Shown piece by piece: positions 60,960-64,000 of a stretch of 64,000 nucleotides of DNA; position 1 is the first letter of the stretch; every line of letters starts with the position of its first letter. A program made the translations under genes and the position numbers. The notes under the pieces were generated by a model. That model was given only the letters and a program-made list of their open reading frames with translations, ran no database searches and was not told the origin of the DNA. The DNA is from Paludibacteraceae bacterium (GTDB lineage: Bacteria; Bacteroidota; Bacteroidia; Bacteroidales; Paludibacteraceae), in assembly GCA_024400125.1 (NCBI GenBank), contig JAKSNG010000002.1, forward strand, positions 1-64,000, written 5' to 3'.

Positions 60960-61523
60960 TCAACCATACAACACATACCCCACGCCTCCAGCAATAATCA
61001 GCAGAACAATGGGGTTGCTGATGATCGAGGTCAACTTATTCCTACGCACTTCTTCCACTAACATCAACGCCGCTGTCACCCCAAAGATTGCCCAACTTTT
61101 CCAGTCGATGAACGAGGCAGGAGTACACATACGAATAGCTGCGCTGGCAATGAGCACAACCACCAGGATGCGGATGATACGCATCGTGATTTGGAATGCG
61201 CGGTTGTTAGACCAGCGGTCGCGTATTTTCATATAAAGCGCGCAGATAGCAATCATAATAATCAGACTCGGCAAAATGATGGCGAACGATGCGAGCAGAC
61301 TTCCCCAAATAGAACCAGTGGTTGTGTAGCCTACGTAAGTTGCACAGTTGAGTCCGACTGGTCCTGGAGTGATTTGACTGATAGCAACTACATCTACAAA
61401 CTCCGTCGAACTCATCCAGCCATACTTAGTCACCTCGCGTTCCAAGAGCGCAATGATGCTTAGTCCTCCGCCAAAACCTAAGAGACCTACTTTGAAGAAC
61501 GATATGAATAGTTGCCAATACAT
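60960..61523 (-). CDS. chrA: Chromate transporter, half-size subunit (second gene)
   Basis: 187 aa with about six membrane segments. FKVGLLGFGGGLSIIALLEREV and the VVAISQITPGPVGLNCATYVGY motif (PGP-type) define a ChrA half. Short-chain ChrA proteins work in pairs of opposite topology. Start 1 nt after the preceding gene's stop. The substrate may be chromate or sulfate-like anions. Confidence 0.88.
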   Translation of the reverse strand: MYWQLFISFFKVGLLGFGGGLSIIALLEREVTKYGWMSSTEFVDVVAISQITPGPVGLNCATYVGYTTTGSIWGSLLASFAIILPSLIIMIAICALYMKIRDRWSNNRAFQITMRIIRILVVVLIASAAIRMCTPASFIDWKSWAIFGVTAALMLVEEVRRNKLTSIISNPIVLLIIAGGVGYVLYG

Positions 61524-61524
61524 G

Positions 61525-61962
61525 TTACACTTTTCTTGCTAAGCGCACGACGGTGGCTGCGATTAGGGCGACTACGGCTGGTCGAACACCCTTGAAAATG
61601 GCTTCCATAGTCGGCAAACTTTTATATCCGGCTGCGTAGATAGCAATCAGCAGAATAATAACAATCGACGGTAATGCTGCCCCTAAAATAGCAGCCGAAA
61701 TGCAGCCGACAGTAAATAACTTGGAGTTTTTGCAGTAGTTTTTAGCAACTCCCCATCCCACAAAAATGGCGGTGTTGACGGCTATCAGTCCTGGCGCAGC
61801 TTGTGCGAGAGCTAACATATTGAGGAATTCTTTTTCCTCCATCCAATGCCGTTTATCTACAATCTCTCGCTGCACGTACGCCAACATGACATAACCTCCT
61901 CCAATCGTGAAGGCGCCTATCTGCAAGTACGTCCAAAAGAGTTGTAGAATAATCCGGAACAT
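61525..61962 (-). CDS. chrA: Chromate transporter, half-size subunit (first gene)
   Basis: 145 aa from MFRIILQLFWTYLQIGAFTIGGGYVMLA. The ALAQAAPGLIAVNTAIFVGW motif corresponds to the PGP motif of ChrA. It is shorter than its partner by about 40 residues and may lack one helix pair. A start 9 codons upstream would overlap udk and is not used. Part of the udk-chrA-chrA operon. Confidence 0.85.
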   Translation of the reverse strand: MFRIILQLFWTYLQIGAFTIGGGYVMLAYVQREIVDKRHWMEEKEFLNMLALAQAAPGLIAVNTAIFVGWGVAKNYCKNSKLFTVGCISAAILGAALPSIVIILLIAIYAAGYKSLPTMEAIFKGVRPAVVALIAATVVRLARKV

Positions 61963-61964
61963 AG

Positions 61965-62591
61965 TTATTGTTCTTGGGAAGCAGCCCACAACTGCTGTTT
62001 AATGAATTTTGCCAACACGTTAATAGCGGCGTTGTTGTGACCTCCTTGTGGAATAATCACGTCTGCATAGCGTTTGCAGGGCTCAATAAACTGCTCGTGC
62101 ATAGGTTTGAGCACACGAATATACCGTTCCATCACCGACTCAACTGTTCTACCGCGCTCAATGATATCGCGCTTGATGACACGAATAAGACGGTCGTCTC
62201 CGTCTGCATCCACAAACACTTTGAGGTCCATTTGTTCGCGCAAGTCGGTATCAATCAGCGCCATAATTCCCTCTACCACAATTATTTCGCGCGGCTCAAT
62301 ATGAATAGTCTGCTTCTGTCGTGTACAAGATATGTAGTCGTAGATGGGTTGTTCAACAGCTTTCCCGTCTTTGAGCATTTGTATATGCTGTGCAAGCAGC
62401 GTCCAGTCGAATGCGTCCGGATGGTCGAAGTTTATTTTTTGTCGCTCTTCTACTGGAACATCCGATGAGTCTTTGTAGTAGGAGTCTTGTGGAATAACCA
62501 CTACTTCGCCTTTTGGAAGACGTTCAATCAGTTTTTTGACCACCGTAGTTTTACCCGAGCCGGTGCCGCCCGCAATACCGATTATAAACAT
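61965..62591 (-). CDS. udk: Uridine kinase
   Basis: 208 aa from MFIIGIAGGTGSGKTTVV. P-loop GGTGSGKT, QDSYYKD, NFDHPDAFDW and IFEGI-like VVEGIMALID are diagnostic. It phosphorylates uridine/cytidine for salvage. An in-frame ORF extends 51 codons upstream through the promoter and T-rich repeats; the start at 62591 is supported by the promoter at 62612-62643. Confidence 0.94.
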   Translation of the reverse strand: MFIIGIAGGTGSGKTTVVKKLIERLPKGEVVVIPQDSYYKDSSDVPVEERQKINFDHPDAFDWTLLAQHIQMLKDGKAVEQPIYDYISCTRQKQTIHIEPREIIVVEGIMALIDTDLREQMDLKVFVDADGDDRLIRVIKRDIIERGRTVESVMERYIRVLKPMHEQFIEPCKRYADVIIPQGGHNNAAINVLAKFIKQQLWAASQEQ

Positions 62592-62611
62592 ACTTTGTAC
62601 ACTTTGACGTG

Positions 62612-62643
62612 CAAAGGTAGTGCTTTTTTTTGAATTACGCAAG
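62612..62643 (-). promoter_or_regulatory. Promoter of the udk-chrA operon
   Basis: On the minus strand: CTTG (complement of 62640-62643), 20-nt spacer, -7 TACCTTTG (complement of 62612-62619). Confidence 0.75.
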
Positions 62644-62709
62644 TTTTGTTTCAAAACTTTAGAAACTTTTGTAACTTTTAGAACTTTTTTAACTTTTTTT
62701 ACACATTTA

Positions 62710-62741
62710 TTTGCATATATGCAAAATAAACCGTACCTTTG
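62710..62741 (+). promoter_or_regulatory. Promoter of the MNT/HEPN pair
   Basis: -33 TTTG (62710-62713), 20-nt spacer beginning CATATATGCAAA, -7 TACCTTTG (62734-62741). It has TTTG-N8-CAAA, one base longer than the divergent modules, and no leftward -7 partner. Confidence 0.8.
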
Positions 62742-62766
62742 CACCGAATTTGGATAACCGCCCTAA

Positions 62767-63084
62767 ATGCAAGCACAACCTTTTATAGAAGATTTGTCAC
62801 GAGTTGGGAAGCAAGTACTCCCTAAGGACGCGTCATTATGGCTTTATGGCTCCCGTGCTCGAGGCAATGCACATGATGGCTCTGATTGGGACGTACTCAT
62901 TTTGTTAAACAAGGAAAAACAGGAGTTGAATGACTTTGATGAATACTCCTATCCTTTAATTGATTTTGGTGCGCTTAATGGTGAAATTGTGTCGGCTCAA
63001 ATCTACACGCAAAAAGAGTGGAAGTCTATGTCATACACACCATTCTATAAAAACGTTGAACGTGATAAAATTGTAATACTATGA
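62767..63084 (+). CDS. MNT-type minimal nucleotidyltransferase (antitoxin)
   Basis: 105 aa. G28-S29 (YGSRARG) and the DxD pair D40/D42 (SDWDVLILL) form the nucleotidyltransferase site, with a third acidic residue D66 (LIDFG). MNT proteins neutralise HEPN toxins, in studied cases by AMPylating or otherwise modifying them. It overlaps the HEPN gene by 4 nt. Confidence 0.88.
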   Translation: MQAQPFIEDLSRVGKQVLPKDASLWLYGSRARGNAHDGSDWDVLILLNKEKQELNDFDEYSYPLIDFGALNGEIVSAQIYTQKEWKSMSYTPFYKNVERDKIVIL

Positions 63085-63482
63085 GTTTGAGCAATGAGGA
63101 ACGACATATAATGGTAACCCTTGAATTGGAACGTGCCCGCAAAATCCAATCGGAGTTTTCTGTGTATCAGCAAAATGAGTTGTGGAGCACTCTTGCAAAC
63201 AGAATGTATTATGCTGTATATCATGCCGCGATGGCGTTGCTTATTGCTAATGGTTTGCATGCGGGAACGCATCAAGGTGTTTATGTATTACTGAATCAAT
63301 ATTTCATTAAAGAGAAACTATTATCAGCAGAACATGGTTCATTGTATGCTCGTTTACAGACGATGAGGGAAAAGGGCGATTATAACTGCTTTATTGAAAC
63401 TACATCTGCGGAGTTGCTGCCAATATTACCTAAAGTTTCTGCTTTTATAGATGCTATTGCGATATTGGTTCAAGATATTTAG
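63081..63482 (+). CDS. HEPN-domain protein (toxin of MNT/HEPN pair)
   Basis: 133 aa, all-alpha. R41-MYYAVY-H48 has the R-x6-H form of the HEPN RNase motif. The region ANRMYYAVYHAAMALLI is typical of HEPN partners of MNT antitoxins. Its stop lies at the 5' edge of the structured region that follows. Confidence 0.85.
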   Translation: MSLSNEERHIMVTLELERARKIQSEFSVYQQNELWSTLANRMYYAVYHAAMALLIANGLHAGTHQGVYVLLNQYFIKEKLLSAEHGSLYARLQTMREKGDYNCFIETTSAELLPILPKVSAFIDAIAILVQDI

Positions 63483-63485
63483 TCT

Positions 63486-63510
63486 TTCTCTCAGACTATA
63501 AACGAGAGAA
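63486..63510 (+). other. 7-bp hairpin after the HEPN gene
   Basis: TTCTCTC (63486-63492) pairs with GAGAGAA (63504-63510) over an 11-nt loop. The T-tract after it is short (CAATTTTGG), so it is at best a weak terminator. Confidence 0.5.
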
Positions 63511-63518
63511 CAATTTTG

Positions 63519-63848
63519 GAAATCCACGCGAGGGAATGTGGGCGGGAAGTGTCCCGAGTAACCCCCTCCTAAGGATGGATTTCGAGGACATAAAACGGCA
63601 CAAAGTGCCGCGATAGCGTTTACTAACGCTTGTGATCGACTATTGAAACGTAGGAAATTTCATGTCTTTTTCGAGAACAAGTAAGTAGTAGATGCTCATG
63701 GTGTGATTATTCTCACACGTGCGCATATCGCGCATGGCTTTCAAAACTGAGATACACACGCGTGGGTTTCTAATTGCTTATTCGAAAAGACGGGTTCTTC
63801 CTACGACCTCAATAGCGGATGAGCAAAAGTGAGAAATCCGCGTTTTTT
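63519..63848 (+). ncRNA. Candidate structured non-coding RNA or structured leader
   Basis: There is no ORF of coding character, but many exact complementary segments nest well. GAAATCCA/TGGATTTC (63519-63526/63576-63583) encloses GAGGG/CCCTC (63530-63534/63564-63568) and CGGGA/TCCCG (63543-63547/63552-63556). CGGCAC/GTGCCG has a 3-nt loop (63596-63610). AGCGTT/AACGCT (63615-63630) is closed by CGAT/ATCG. A long-range helix runs CTATTGA/TCAATAG (63640-63646/63809-63815), CGTAGGAA/TTCCTACG (63649-63656/63798-63805) and GTCTTTT/AAAAGAC (63664-63670/63785-63791), enclosing GTGTG/CACAC and TGCGC/GCGCA hairpins. It ends in an intrinsic terminator. I compared it with tmRNA, RNase P RNA, 6S and SRP RNA consensus elements from memory and saw no match. 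Confidence 0.6.
63815..63848 (+). terminator. Intrinsic terminator at the end of the structured region
   Basis: GCGGAT (63815-63820) pairs with ATCCGC (63836-63841), followed by G and six Ts. Its first base is shared with the long-range helix, so the two structures abut. Confidence 0.75.
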
Positions 63849-63928
63849 GTATGCCTATATGTCAACGAATAAACAACTAATAAACAACTAATTAACAATA
63901 ATTTATTAACAAACCAATTAAAATTTTT

Positions 63929-64000
63929 ATGATTATGAAAAACAAATTCTTTAATCGGTTATTCTTGCTCTCCACCGCACTAATAACCATGTCAGTTAAT
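63929..64000 (+). CDS. Start of an exported protein (3' end outside window)
   Basis: Open from ATG 63929 (or 63935) to the window end: MIMKNKFFNRLFLLSTALIT then MSVN, a typical signal peptide. No promoter of the TTTG/TAnnTTTG type is seen in the 80 nt between the upstream terminator and the start. Only AATAAACAACT duplicated at about 63867-63890 is visible. Transcription may therefore depend on read-through of the structured RNA. The mature protein cannot be identified. Confidence 0.6.
   Translation, partial: MIMKNKFFNRLFLLSTALITMSVN

Noticed and set aside
62592-62744. 51-residue Lys/Val-rich extension of udk
   Set aside because: It lies upstream of the transcription start predicted from the promoter at 62612-62643 and consists of T-rich low-complexity DNA.
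63511-63518. Promoter -7 box (CAATTTTG) for the structured RNA
   Set aside because: There is no TTTG at 19-20 nt upstream, and the start would fall inside the first helix.
63519-63848. tmRNA, RNase P RNA, 6S or SRP RNA
   Set aside because: The conserved core sequences I know for these RNAs are not found; it is kept only as an unassigned structured RNA.

Overview
The window is a chromosomal segment of a member of the order Bacteroidales (phylum Bacteroidota); the genus cannot be fixed from the sequence. The evidence is the promoter type (a -7 box TAnnTTTG preceded 19-20 nt upstream by TTTG or TTG, found before at least 14 transcription units), a cell-surface protein with a type IX secretion C-terminal sorting domain, and families typical of the phylum (DUF4290, DUF1599, DUF3109, tandem deoxynucleoside kinases, an EF-G2 paralogue, split chromate transporters). 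I see no rRNA, tRNA, CRISPR array or insertion sequence.

Layout. 1-4408: 3' end of a repetitive T9SS-type surface protein, an outer-membrane barrel protein with an SH3-like module, and meso-diaminopimelate dehydrogenase. 4426-9290: an operon of EF-G2, two deoxynucleoside kinases, a Xer recombinase and the ribosome hibernation factor, ended by a bidirectional terminator facing rplS. 9816-19470: an AT-rich accessory island that looks like defence DNA: a WYL regulator, a DUF4062/GHKL protein, a Pif1-like helicase, an OLD/SMC-like ATPase with an overlapping unknown partner, an exported M48 protease and an AbiH remnant. Four copies of one promoter/operator repeat precede its units. 19331-20567 is gene-free and full of repeats. 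20568-33500 is housekeeping DNA in two operons firing from one divergent promoter (ssb, ilvE, peptide transporter, rsmI and flippase leftward; exonuclease-like protein, DUF4290, prs, M28 peptidase, sufC and a short sufD rightward), plus a prenyl synthase and an rRNA methyltransferase.

33671-41906 is the gyrA operon (TPR lipoprotein, ruvX, def, mntP, DUF3109, cinA, rlmB). 41918-46910 holds nadD-gmk-yicC, DUF2461, an MBL hydrolase, an exosortase-like protein and tsaD. 46994-50097 is waaA-hisS-DUF1599. 50114-55566 is a second accessory stretch with DUF4384, a YhcG-type nuclease, a SUMF1-domain protein and an exported caspase-like protein, separated by 11-nt repeats. 55614-62591 is housekeeping again (DoxX, tpiA, carbonic anhydrase, pyrH, frr, rsgA, ybeY, chrA halves, udk). 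62710-63482 is a MNT/HEPN toxin-antitoxin pair. It is followed by about 330 nt that fold into a convincing multi-helix RNA ending in an intrinsic terminator, and then by the start of another exported protein.

The signals most worth following are the coordinated island with its shared operator repeat, the overlapping ATPase/partner pair inside it, the structured RNA at 63519-63848, and a compact divergent promoter module (TTTG-N7-CAAA) used at three places.
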